Positions 1 through 6,930 of a stretch of 12,492 nt of DNA are shown here, piece after piece (positions within the stretch are counted from its first letter, which is position 1; the number at the start of each line of letters is the position of its first letter). The position numbers and the translations under genes are program-made. The notes beneath the pieces were generated by a model that was not told the DNA's origin, made no database searches, and saw only the letters and a program-made list of their open reading frames with translations. Source of the DNA: an uncultured Collinsella sp. GTDB lineage: Bacteria; Actinomycetota; Coriobacteriia; Coriobacteriales; Coriobacteriaceae. The stretch lies in the NCBI GenBank assembly GCA_947001705.1, contig CAMQHT010000050.1:1-12492 (forward strand), in the 5' to 3' direction.

Positions 1-55
1 TAGCCACGGCCGCCACCCGCACGGGCATGCCGGCGACGGCGTGCCCCTCGCGGCG
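1..55. repeat. Terminal direct repeat (circular-contig overlap), left copy
   Basis: These 55 bases are identical to 12438-12492. Bases 1-3 (TAG) are the stop codon of the gene that begins at 11838. The repeat therefore reflects a circular molecule of 12,437 bp opened at this stop codon, not a biological terminal repeat. An overlap of 55 is typical of a k=55 graph assembler. Confidence 0.93.
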
Positions 56-59
56 TTTC

Positions 60-85
60 CCGGGGATGGACCGCGCCATCCCCGG
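60..85. other. Perfect 10-bp hairpin after the DUF4313-like gene
   Basis: Arms CCGGGGATGG (60-69) and CCATCCCCGG (76-85) enclose a 6-base loop. It lies 57 bases after the stop codon at 1-3. No T-run follows, so it may be a weak or factor-assisted terminator, or a protein site. A second hairpin with one mismatch follows at 97-118. Confidence 0.55.
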
Positions 86-96
86 ACCCCTGCGCG

Positions 97-118
97 CCAA
101 AGGGCCGAGGCCCCTTGG
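97..118. other. Imperfect GC-rich hairpin
   Basis: CCAAAGGGCC (97-106) pairs with GGCCCCTTGG (109-118) with one mismatch and a very short loop. It may work with the hairpin at 60-85 as a transcription block. No T-run is present. Confidence 0.4.
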
Positions 119-314
119 AACCCTGGAACGGCCGCCGGCGGGCCGCGAACGGCGGGCCAATCACTCGGCTTCAACTCGCGATCGCCCCGCCGTGTCACGC
201 CCCGCCGGCTCTCGCTCCGGCTACGTTCGATGGCTTCCTATGGGTCGCCATCACTTCGCCTACGCTCACCTGCCCATATCCGGGAAAACGTGTGGGTTCC
301 CTACTATGGGCATG

Positions 315-365
315 CAAGATGTGGGAATGTGTACACATTCCATCTTGCCGGCGCTTCCGCGCCGG
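315..365. other. Candidate oriT: nested inverted repeat plus hairpin
   Basis: CAAGATG (315-321) pairs with CATCTTG (341-347). Inside, after a 3-base bulge (322-324), lies a perfect 16-bp palindrome, GAATGTGT/ACACATTC (325-340). One base-pair step later a second hairpin, CCGGCGC/GCGCCGG with loop TTCC, spans 348-365. A bulged inverted repeat just upstream of mobC fits the usual architecture of mobilisation origins. I do not recognise a known nic sequence, so the function is inferred from position and shape. It could instead be an operator for mobC. Confidence 0.4.
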
Positions 366-485
366 GGCTCCGGGCGGTCGGAACCGCACCTGCCGGCGCT
401 CCCCTACGCCCTGCGCGGGGACGGCGAGCCGCGCCCGTTGGCGCTCCCGCCGGCCCCTTGCCGAAACAACCGGAAGGGGGCCGTT

Positions 486-827
486 TTGGCCAAAGAGAAG
501 AAAGAGACCCAGATCCACCTCCGGATCAGCGAGCGCGACGCCGCGCTCATGCGCGAGCGCGCGCAGGCGGCCGGGCTCGGCCTGTCGGCCTACGTCCGCC
601 GGTGTGCGCTCGCCGGTGGCGCTCCCGCGCCCGTCGCCGACGCCCGCGAGCTCCGTCCGATATACGCGGAGCTCCGTCGGTGCGGCAACAACGCCAACCA
701 GATCGCCCGCGCCCTCAACGCCTACGGCATCGGCGGGGCCCCGGCGGCCGATGTCGCGCGCGCCGTGGCCCAGCTGGAGCGCGCCGCCCAGGCGGTCGCC
801 GACGCGATGGAGGCCGCGAGGCCGTAG
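486..827 (+). CDS. mobC: MobC-like relaxosome accessory protein
   Basis: A 113-residue protein resembling plasmid mobilisation proteins of the MobC family, small DNA-binding proteins that help the relaxase open oriT. An RHH-type start is visible: the strand TQIHLRIS (residues 8-15) followed by two helices ending near GLSAYVRRCALAG (32-44). The family signature ELRRCGNNANQIARALN is at about 62-78, and the C-terminus (about 88-113) is alanine-rich and helical. I chose the TTG at 486 because GGAAGGGGG (472-480) sits five bases upstream and homology begins here. The frame stays open much further upstream, but that stretch is not protein-like. It lies next to the candidate oriT and is the first gene of the mobilisation block. 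It is separated from the next gene by an 83-base promoter region. Confidence 0.85.
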   Translation: MAKEKKETQIHLRISERDAALMRERAQAAGLGLSAYVRRCALAGGAPAPVADARELRPIYAELRRCGNNANQIARALNAYGIGGAPAADVARAVAQLERAAQAVADAMEAARP

Positions 828-841
828 GGTGCGATTGTGAA

Positions 842-885
842 GGGTTGGTATAGGGGTAGAACAGGGGTATAATAGGGGCAACACA
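842..885. repeat. Four tandem 11-bp repeats, consensus GGGGTANAANA
   Basis: Four head-to-tail 11-base units start at 842, 853, 864 and 875. The middle two fit GGGGTANAANA best; the outer two are degenerate. The repeats cover the -35 to -10 region of the promoter described separately. Direct repeats at one helical turn over a promoter are the usual form of an operator for a cooperative regulator such as an RHH protein. MobC and the product of the next gene are the nearest candidates. Confidence 0.65.
845..873 (+). promoter_or_regulatory. Predicted sigma-70 promoter of the mobilisation operon
   Basis: TTGGTA (845-850) and a perfect TATAAT (868-873) are separated by 17 bases. The ribosome binding site of the next gene (GGAG, 901-904) follows at a sensible distance. 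The promoter would transcribe the unknown gene at 911, the coupling protein and the relaxase. It lies wholly within the 11-bp repeats, so control by steric block is likely. Confidence 0.65.
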
Positions 886-910
886 TAAGGGTCGTCGAAC
901 GGAGATTGCC

Positions 911-1615
911 ATGCCGACCATCAAGCCAAAACGCACATTCGTCTACTCATCCGAAAGCGCCAGGCGCGCCCTCGAGGCCGCCCTCGCGGACCGCTGTGAG
1001 GTCAATCGCACCAACATGAGCCAGGAGATCGAGAGTATCCTCATCGGCGCCCTCATTCCGCATGACGGTGGGCTCGCCGAGCGCGCCATGACGCGCATCT
1101 ATTACGGGCAGACTGGGGTGCGCGACGAGGTTGCGGCCGCGTTCAGCGATGCGGCCGCCGTATACGACTGGGAGACCGGAACCTCCGACCTTCGGCCGCT
1201 CGTCGAGATTGCTGCCCAGCAGTCGCTCGGAGCGCTGATCGACGCGTCGAAGGAGGAGGCCGACGGCTCGCGCCCCATCTACCATCTGAGGACCTGCTGG
1301 GACTCCGTGTGCAGCCGTCTGCACCACGTCTGCGAGAGCGACCCGGACAGCCGCGAGGCCCTGTCGGCCGCCGTCGACGAGGGCGTCGCCCGCGATCTCT
1401 CCCGCGCCCTCGATGCCGGTTGCAAGATGGTCGAGGCGAGGGCGTTCTTCGACATCGCCCTGCGCAACTGGGCCGTCCTGGGCGGGTTCACGTACACCTA
1501 TCGGTCCCTCATGGACGTCGTCGGCCTCGCCGACGAGTGGCCCGAGACCGCCCGCGCGCGCGAGGACCTGAAGGAGTGTCTGTGGTCCATCTCTGACGGC
1601 CGAGGCGGCGAGTGA
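911..1615 (+). CDS. Hypothetical mobilisation-operon protein, possible RHH N-terminus
   Basis: A 234-residue protein I do not recognise as a named family. Residues 6-50 look like an RHH fold: a short basic strand (KRTFVYS), a helix (about 14-33) and a second helix beginning NMSQEIESIL (35-44). The rest (about 55-230) is mostly helical and acidic and contains several Trp and Cys residues but no catalytic motif I can name. The ATG has GGAG (901-904) six bases upstream. The stop is followed after one base by the coupling-protein ATG, so the two are surely co-transcribed and probably translationally coupled. Its position between mobC and the coupling gene suggests a relaxosome or regulatory role. 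It may bind the 11-bp repeats in its own promoter; this is inference. Confidence 0.8.
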   Translation: MPTIKPKRTFVYSSESARRALEAALADRCEVNRTNMSQEIESILIGALIPHDGGLAERAMTRIYYGQTGVRDEVAAAFSDAAAVYDWETGTSDLRPLVEIAAQQSLGALIDASKEEADGSRPIYHLRTCWDSVCSRLHHVCESDPDSREALSAAVDEGVARDLSRALDAGCKMVEARAFFDIALRNWAVLGGFTYTYRSLMDVVGLADEWPETARAREDLKECLWSISDGRGGE

Positions 1616-1616
1616 C

Positions 1617-3581
1617 ATGGATCTTGGTCGATACCGCAGCACCGCTATCCTGGCAGCGGCCTTCGCCGCCGTCATCGATATAGCTCTCTATCCAATCGTG
1701 GCCCCTGCGATCGCGTGCGTGGTCGCAGGGGCCGCTTTCGACTGGTTGGGGTGGCTCGACGCCATCGGCCTGGACCTCTGGGAGGCGTTCTGGACGTCCG
1801 GCGAATGGCTCTGGCACATGCCGTTCATGCTCGCCGGCTTCGCGCTGGCGTTCTTGATTCTGTTCGGGTACTCGGTCGCCAGGGAGGGGGAGCGCACCCG
1901 TGAGGTCGAAAGCGGTATCTACGGCGACGCCCGCGTCATCCGCGGCGCGGCGGAGCTCGTCCGCCGGAACGATTTCTGGGACGGTCGCGGGACACCGGAG
2001 AGGGCTGGGCTCGTCCTCGGCGCGACCGCGAAGGGCTATTGGTTCGACTCTTCCGTTCCCCATGCGCTGACCTGCGGAAAGACCGGTTCAGGCAAGACCC
2101 AGCTTCAGGTGCTTGAGACCATGCATCTGACGTTTGCGGCTGGTTGGAGCGTCGTTTCCACCGGCAAGCCCGAGGTCCTTGAACTCACGGCCGACAGGGC
2201 GTGGGGACTGGGATACAAGGTTGTTGTCCTCGATCTGACCGGCTACCCGGGGGCAAGTCGGTACAACCCCATCGGCCTTGTCGTCGATGCCGTCGAGGCT
2301 GGGGACACCGATGCGGCCGTGAGGACGGCCCGCCAGGTCGCCGTCGATCTCATCCCCATCGGCGGAGAGAAGAACACCTATTTCCCCAAGGCCGCGCGCA
2401 ACATGCTCGCTGCGTGCATCCTCGTCGTCTGCACCGCCGATATCCCGCGCAGGCGGAAGAACATGGCGAGCGTCGCCGCGCTCGTCGAGCGCGGGACCGC
2501 CGGAGACGACCCGAAGGACCCATCCGCACCCCTCAAGGACTACATTCGCAACCTCGGCCCGTCGCACCCGGCGTTCTCGCCGGCGTCCGACCTCCTCGGG
2601 GACGGCGGCGCGACGACCGCCGGAAAAAACGTCGTCTCGACCCTCAAGGAGGCCCTGAGCATCTTCTCGGACGGCGCGCTCCGCGCCGTGACGTCCGAGA
2701 GCAGCGTGTCGATCCGCGACCTCATCGAGAAGAAAACAGCGGTCTATATCGAGATGCTGGACGAGGGCGACCCCTACGGCGTCGTCTACACGTGCTTCCT
2801 CGACCAGTGGTGGCAGGTGGCGCAACAGGTCTGCAAGGAGAACGGCGGCCGGATGCCGCACGAGACGGCGCTCGTCCTCGACGAGATCGGCAACCTTAAC
2901 GTCAAGGTCGCGTGCCTGCCGGCTATCGCGACGCTCGGCCGCAGCATGAGGATCCATGAATATTTGTTCGTGCAAAATTTAAAACAATTGAATGCATATA
3001 ACGAACCAGGCGACGGCGGGGCCGGGCGCGACAAGCTGATAGGCTCCATCGGCACCAAGGTCGCCCTGTCGCTCTCGGAACCCGAGGACTTCAAGTTTTT
3101 TACCGCACTCGCTGGAAAACGGACGGTGCGCTCGATGGGAACTTCCAGCCAGAGGGGCCAGGGCCGCGCCTCAGTCGGGACGAGCTACAGCGAGGCTGCC
3201 GTTCCGCTGATTAACGAATGGGAGTGGCAGCAGCGCATCCCCATCCGCGACGGGCTCATCGCCATCAAGGGCGGGGAGAACTCGAAGCCGGGCCGCGAGG
3301 GCGTGTTCGAGCTTCCGCTCGACTATGCCAACCGCACCCCGGCGGGCTCCTTCTTCGGGCTCGGCGACGAGGAGGCGGAGCGCCAGAAGCGCTCCGCCTA
3401 CTACGCCCGCGCCAAGGCCTCCGCGCAGAACGAAGTGTATGAGGTGCCGGAACCGTGGTGTCCCGAGTTCAACGTTGGCGATGAGACGGACGATGATGAC
3501 GAGATCGCGCCCGACGACGTGTTCAAGGCTGACGAGGAGAACGCGACGTTCGAGGACGAGTGGGCCGCGTGGGACGAGTGA
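1617..3581 (+). CDS. VirD4/TraG-type type IV coupling protein
   Basis: A 654-residue membrane ATPase that hands the relaxase-DNA complex to a secretion channel. Two hydrophobic segments lie at about 9-40 and 67-86, as in VirD4/TraG proteins. The nucleotide-binding domain has Walker A GKTGSGKT (154-161), the STGKPE segment (181-186) matching the family's SDPKGE-like motif, and Walker B LVLDEIGN (419-426). FVQNLKQLNAY (451-461) is the family's glutamine-containing sensor region. The last 35 residues are strongly acidic, a possible docking tail. It starts one base after the preceding stop and ends 13 bases before the relaxase, forming one operon. No VirB-like channel genes exist on the plasmid, so the protein must work with a host or helper transfer system. 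Codons around 2950-3005 are unusually AT-rich. Confidence 0.92.
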   Translation: MDLGRYRSTAILAAAFAAVIDIALYPIVAPAIACVVAGAAFDWLGWLDAIGLDLWEAFWTSGEWLWHMPFMLAGFALAFLILFGYSVAREGERTREVESGIYGDARVIRGAAELVRRNDFWDGRGTPERAGLVLGATAKGYWFDSSVPHALTCGKTGSGKTQLQVLETMHLTFAAGWSVVSTGKPEVLELTADRAWGLGYKVVVLDLTGYPGASRYNPIGLVVDAVEAGDTDAAVRTARQVAVDLIPIGGEKNTYFPKAARNMLAACILVVCTADIPRRRKNMASVAALVERGTAGDDPKDPSAPLKDYIRNLGPSHPAFSPASDLLGDGGATTAGKNVVSTLKEALSIFSDGALRAVTSESSVSIRDLIEKKTAVYIEMLDEGDPYGVVYTCFLDQWWQVAQQVCKENGGRMPHETALVLDEIGNLNVKVACLPAIATLGRSMRIHEYLFVQNLKQLNAYNEPGDGGAGRDKLIGSIGTKVALSLSEPEDFKFFTALAGKRTVRSMGTSSQRGQGRASVGTSYSEAAVPLINEWEWQQRIPIRDGLIAIKGGENSKPGREGVFELPLDYANRTPAGSFFGLGDEEAERQKRSAYYARAKASAQNEVYEVPEPWCPEFNVGDETDDDDEIAPDDVFKADEENATFEDEWAAWDE

Positions 3582-3594
3582 GGGGGCGGTAAAC

Positions 3595-4563
3595 ATGACG
3601 GCTATCAAACAGGTATCGGTGACCAGTGCGCAGCATATGAAGAGTCTTGCTGGTTATCTCGACAGGTCGAGCAATAAGCATGACGCACTCGACCTCGACT
3701 CCCGGAATCTCAACGACCCGGAGAACTGGGCTCGCGAGATGGACCGCACCCGCGATGCCTATGGGCACAACGAGTCCGGCCGCAAGGGCTCGAAATGCAC
3801 CTACTGCTACCACCAGATCATCGCCTTCAATCCAGACGAATGCGACGTCAACGGTGGTAGGCTCACCAGGGCCGGGTGCATGGGATTCGCCCGCGAGTGG
3901 GTGGAGCGCTACTATCCGAACCAGGAAGCCGCCTGGGCGCTTCACCTCGAGCACTCGAAGGACGGAACGGACCGTTACGCCGTGCATATCGCCATCAACC
4001 GGACCGACCTCGAGACCGGACGCAGGCTCGATGAGGGCCGAGCAAGCCGTCAGAAGGTGCTCCACGCGTCGAGGATGCGCGAGATGGACGAGAGATGGGG
4101 TCTCTCGCAGCTCGAACGCGGCCAGAGGAATAGCAGGTCCCATGCTCGCCAGGAGTCTCCCGGCGAGCGGAGGGCCCGCGAGGCCGGCCGCGCGTCGTCG
4201 CCGCGGTTCGAGACGGATCTTGACCATGTTCGCCGCGTCGTACGCGAGAGCGTTCGCGAGGTTGCCGCCTCGGGAGCCCCCAACAAGATGCGCGCGCTCA
4301 ACGAGGCGCTCGAGAAGAGAGGGGTTCATATGCGAATGAGCCGAGACGGGCAGGCGAAGGCTAGGGACGTGGTCTTCGAGTATCGTTCGACCTACGACCG
4401 CAGAGACGGCCGCGGCAACCGTATAAGGGTTTCCGCAATCCGCGGACATCGTCTCGGTCGCGGGTTCAGCATCGCCGGTATCCAACATGCCCTGGGCGTC
4501 GGCATGGCCATGTACCGCATGGCCGAGCGCGCCATGGACGACGGGAACGGTAACGATATGTGA
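3595..4563 (+). CDS. MOBP-like relaxase (mobilisation nuclease)
   Basis: A 322-residue protein predicted to nick oriT and stay bound to the transferred strand through a tyrosine. Tyr21 in AGYLDR is the likely catalytic residue (motif I). CTYCYHQIIAFNPDE (68-82) matches the conserved early strand of the family. The metal site is the region with H117, H120, H131 and N135 (HLEH, then VHIAIN). The C-terminal third is basic and arginine-rich, suited to DNA binding. I chose the ATG at 3595 because AGGGGG (3581-3586) lies eight bases upstream, overlapping the coupling-protein stop. The frame is open further upstream, but that part overlaps the coupling gene. The exact MOB class needs a profile search. 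Confidence 0.88.
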   Translation: MTAIKQVSVTSAQHMKSLAGYLDRSSNKHDALDLDSRNLNDPENWAREMDRTRDAYGHNESGRKGSKCTYCYHQIIAFNPDECDVNGGRLTRAGCMGFAREWVERYYPNQEAAWALHLEHSKDGTDRYAVHIAINRTDLETGRRLDEGRASRQKVLHASRMREMDERWGLSQLERGQRNSRSHARQESPGERRAREAGRASSPRFETDLDHVRRVVRESVREVAASGAPNKMRALNEALEKRGVHMRMSRDGQAKARDVVFEYRSTYDRRDGRGNRIRVSAIRGHRLGRGFSIAGIQHALGVGMAMYRMAERAMDDGNGNDM

Positions 4564-4625
4564 TCGATGCTCAAGATGAGGAAGCGCGAGCGAGGGCATC
4601 CGGCATCTAAGGAGAAACCTCCGAC

Positions 4626-4663
4626 GTGTCTATATAGAATGTATATACTTTCTATATAGACAC
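4626..4663. promoter_or_regulatory. Array A: 38-bp palindrome with three TATATA cores, upstream of rep
   Basis: Boxes TCTATATAGA (4629-4638), GTATATAC (4641-4648) and TCTATATAGA (4651-4660) are centred exactly 11 bp apart. The whole 38 bases form a palindrome with one mismatched symmetric pair (4640/4649). TTTT follows (4664-4667), so it could also end mob-operon transcripts. It lies 145 bases before rep and next to an AT-rich stretch (about 4680-4705). It may act as origin iterons, as an operator, or both. It belongs to the same repeat family as 6871-6912 and 7793-7844. Confidence 0.85.
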
Positions 4664-4807
4664 TTTTCGCTTAGAGCAGTGTAAAATAACTTTATCCTTA
4701 ACATACGTCCTGTAATGCCATAGGCATTCCCCTCGGGGTGGCTCCTAAGGTCTTTACCTCACTCCGTTTCTTTTCATCTGTTTCATGCAAGCCAGAGGAG
4801 AGTTTTT
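4664..4807 (+). promoter_or_regulatory. Long leader and possible origin of rep
   Basis: This 144-base gap holds an AT-rich stretch (4680-4705), a -10-like TAAAAT (4682-4687) and two small hairpins: ATGCC/GGCAT (4715-4727) and CCCC/GGGG (4729-4738). A -35-like TAGACA (4657-4662) would overlap the last box of array A but leaves a long 19-base spacer. The AT-rich stretch beside the phased array could be where the origin melts. The hairpins suggest leader-based copy control. None of this is proven by sequence alone. Confidence 0.4.
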
Positions 4808-6889
4808 ATGCCAGTCTCGCGTCACAAGGCCCAGAGCAAACACGACGGCTACTGGTACGAGGATGAGCGCCACAAGAACCAGCAACGTAACGAAATGCTG
4901 TTCAATACTCCAGGGTGGTATTGGTGTGATGCCGACTCGTTCTATCGCTCGCTCTTTCCGGAGGGTAGCTTGCAGAAGAAGGGTGCTGATTCAGACGGTA
5001 AGCCCAACCTCATCGTCCTTGAAGATACGGGTAAGGAGATTGACCATGGCACCGACGCGAAGGGCAACAAGCTCGTCAAGCGTGTCATGCACCGCTACAC
5101 GGTCCACGACGATCTCGACGAACTTGAGCATCTGAGAGACGTGTCTATCTCACAGAACACTTTCATGTTTCTCGCCCCGGTCAGTTACTACGGCAAGAGC
5201 CGCAACAGTAAGAATGCTCGTTTTCTGCACGCAATCATGATCGACCTCGATTACGTCGGGACTAGGCAGCTGGTGAACCTGCTGCACGAGATGGAGCGCG
5301 GTGTCATTCCCTATGCAAACTATCTCGTCAGCTCAGGAACCGGGCTTCACGTCGTGTACAAGCTCGATCGTCCCGTGCCACTTATGACCCGCTATGTCAC
5401 CGGACTACAGGTTTTGAAGCGCGAACTGACCGATAGGGTCTGGAACGCCAACACGAGCGATAGCGACCCCGACAAGAAGCAGAGCCAAGGCATATTCCAG
5501 GGGTTCCGCATGGTTGGCACCGCGACGAAGCTCAATGGCGATATTGGTAACCCCAAGTACAAGCAACCCTACGCTGTCGAATGCTTCTCGCACGACGAGA
5601 CGCCGCCCGCCACTATCCCTTACTTGCTCTCCTTTATCCCGAGGCTAAGGGACAAGGAGGACATGGAAGGTCTCGACGCGCTCAGCGCCCTCACGAAGGA
5701 GGTTCGCAAGACGACCCCGATAGCCGAGGCCAAGGAGAAGTGGCCGGAGTGGTACGAGAAGCACGTCGTCAACGACGAGCCTCTGGGCGGGTGGCTGTAT
5801 GGCCGTGCGGCCTATGACCGCGTGCTGAGTGTCATCAGGGAGCATGTTTCGGTGAGTCACCGCTATTGGTGCATCTTCTATCTGGCCGTAATGGCGAACA
5901 AGTGCGGCGTGCCCCAAGACGAGCTCGAGGACGACGCCTACGGTCTTCTCGACCGTTTCGATGCCCTGTCAGTCGAACCTGACAACAGGTTCACCGCCAA
6001 CGACGTCGCAGCGGCCCTTGAAGCCTACGAGGGCGGACTGGCATCGGGAAGGGCAAGGCGGTACACCCAAGATTTCTGCGAGCGCAAGGCAGCGGTCGAG
6101 TACGGTGAGAAGATGGGGCACGGGAGCAACCCGTCGGAAAAACGGCTTCCGAAGGACTTGTCGCTCAAGAAGGCCAGGTACGAACGTGATCTCAAGCAGG
6201 AGATGAATGGCACCACCTGGTGGAACAAGGACGGCGCACCGAAGAAGGCCATGCAAGTATGGCGAGCCGCAGCCGAGAATCCCGGCCTGAGCGTCGCCGC
6301 CCTCGCCCGTAAGGCCGAGGTCTCTAGGCCGACTGTGTACAAGTGGCTCAAGCCTGGCTGGGAGGCCGAGTATGCCGCGGCGATGCGCAAGGATGAAACA
6401 TCTCGACCCACGCCGCGACCGGCTCGGCACAAAGTCATCGAGGAGCAGGCGGAGCAATTCAAGAGGCGGTACGCTGAGGACAGCGGTGCGTTCGAGGCAA
6501 TGGTCGTTCGCCACATCGCCTCGCATCCATGGGAGCCGTTCGGCCAGACGGCGGCGTTTTTCGGCCTACCCGATGCTGCTGCCGTCGAGAAGATTGCAAG
6601 CAGAAACAAGACCGAGCTTGATAGGGCAAGGCTCGGGCTTGATGAGCGTTTCCGCGCGTGGAACTCTGAGACTGACGACTACTTCGACGCCATGACCGCG
6701 GCCAGGGTCTTGGGCAGGTTCGATGAGTTTATGACTGCCCGTGCGAGCGGTGTTCAGTCATCGATTGAATGGGCGAGGAGCGAGATCCCTGCCGCCTTCG
6801 CGCATCTGCAAGAGATTAGGGCTGAGGGACGTCAGCCGACCGCCGAAGACCTTGTCGCAGTAAAGGAAATGTATATACACTCTATATAG
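4808..6889 (+). CDS. Replication initiator with primase-polymerase (AEP) core and HTH
   Basis: A 693-residue protein proposed to initiate plasmid replication. Residues about 115-260 look like an archaeo-eukaryotic primase domain: MIDLDYV gives the metal aspartates D146 and D148, SSGTGLHVVYKLDRP (175-189) contains the conserved histidine H181, and GFRMVG places a basic residue at R234. Residues about 345-420 resemble the helical C-terminal primase segment. NPGLSVAALARKAEVSRPTVYKWLK (491-515) is a clear helix-turn-helix. The remaining 180 residues are helical and unassigned. The ATG has AGGAG (4796-4800) seven bases upstream. The last six codons lie inside repeat array B, so the gene ends within the par operator. 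It could also be called a RepB/primase-type Rep; no helicase motif was seen. Confidence 0.75.
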   Translation: MPVSRHKAQSKHDGYWYEDERHKNQQRNEMLFNTPGWYWCDADSFYRSLFPEGSLQKKGADSDGKPNLIVLEDTGKEIDHGTDAKGNKLVKRVMHRYTVHDDLDELEHLRDVSISQNTFMFLAPVSYYGKSRNSKNARFLHAIMIDLDYVGTRQLVNLLHEMERGVIPYANYLVSSGTGLHVVYKLDRPVPLMTRYVTGLQVLKRELTDRVWNANTSDSDPDKKQSQGIFQGFRMVGTATKLNGDIGNPKYKQPYAVECFSHDETPPATIPYLLSFIPRLRDKEDMEGLDALSALTKEVRKTTPIAEAKEKWPEWYEKHVVNDEPLGGWLYGRAAYDRVLSVIREHVSVSHRYWCIFYLAVMANKCGVPQDELEDDAYGLLDRFDALSVEPDNRFTANDVAAALEAYEGGLASGRARRYTQDFCERKAAVEYGEKMGHGSNPSEKRLPKDLSLKKARYERDLKQEMNGTTWWNKDGAPKKAMQVWRAAAENPGLSVAALARKAEVSRPTVYKWLKPGWEAEYAAAMRKDETSRPTPRPARHKVIEEQAEQFKRRYAEDSGAFEAMVVRHIASHPWEPFGQTAAFFGLPDAAAVEKIASRNKTELDRARLGLDERFRAWNSETDDYFDAMTAARVLGRFDEFMTARASGVQSSIEWARSEIPAAFAHLQEIRAEGRQPTAEDLVAVKEMYIHSI
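6852..6879 (+). promoter_or_regulatory. Possible promoter of the par operon
   Basis: TTGTCG (6852-6857) and TATACA (6874-6879) are 16 bases apart, and the -10 falls in the first box of array B. The methyltransferase gene shows the same arrangement (7772-7799). Promoter strength and use are inferred. Confidence 0.4.
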
Positions 6890-6912
6890 AGTGTATATAC
6901 TATCTATATAGG
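6871..6912. promoter_or_regulatory. Array B: four TATATA boxes at 11-bp spacing before parA
   Basis: GTATATAC (6871-6878), TCTATATAGA (6881-6890), GTATATAC (6893-6900) and TCTATATAGG (6903-6912) are centred at 6874.5, 6885.5, 6896.5 and 6907.5. The array overlaps the end of rep and stops 18 bases before the parA ATG. In type Ib partition loci the RHH protein binds repeats upstream of parA, both to repress the operon and to form the centromere. This array is the natural candidate. Confidence 0.85.
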
Positions 6913-6930
6913 CAAATTGAAGGGAACTCG

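Larger units (their letters stand above)
4..485. other. Hairpin-rich non-coding region ahead of the mob genes
   Basis: On the circle this 482-base stretch separates the DUF4313-like gene from mobC. Open frames run through it, but they lack a ribosome binding site and a recognisable product. The first 200 bases are very GC-rich and hold several hairpins (60-85, 97-118, and repeated GGCGGGCC words near 135-158). Bases 229-252 contain GATGGC/GCCATC arms. The less GC-rich part, 255-365, carries the nested inverted repeat proposed as oriT. An oriT is commonly found just upstream of relaxosome genes, so this is its most likely place. Confidence 0.6.

Noticed and set aside
27..485. Upstream extension of the MobC frame to an ATG at 27
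   Set aside because: The extension is full of Pro, Arg and hairpin sequence, has no ribosome binding site and no family similarity. The TTG at 486 has a strong site at the right distance.
3325..3594. Upstream extension of the relaxase frame
   Set aside because: It lies inside the coupling-protein gene in another frame. The ATG at 3595 has its own ribosome binding site and gives the expected N-terminus with the catalytic tyrosine near residue 21.
3523..4599. 358-codon open frame on the minus strand
   Set aside because: It is antisense to the relaxase, has no similarity I recognise, and is the mirror of codon bias in GC-rich DNA. The same applies to the other long antisense frames, such as 2088-2975 and 947-1675.
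4567..4659. 30-codon open frame between the relaxase and rep
   Set aside because: It has no convincing ribosome binding site, ends within array A, and its last codons come from the repeat itself.
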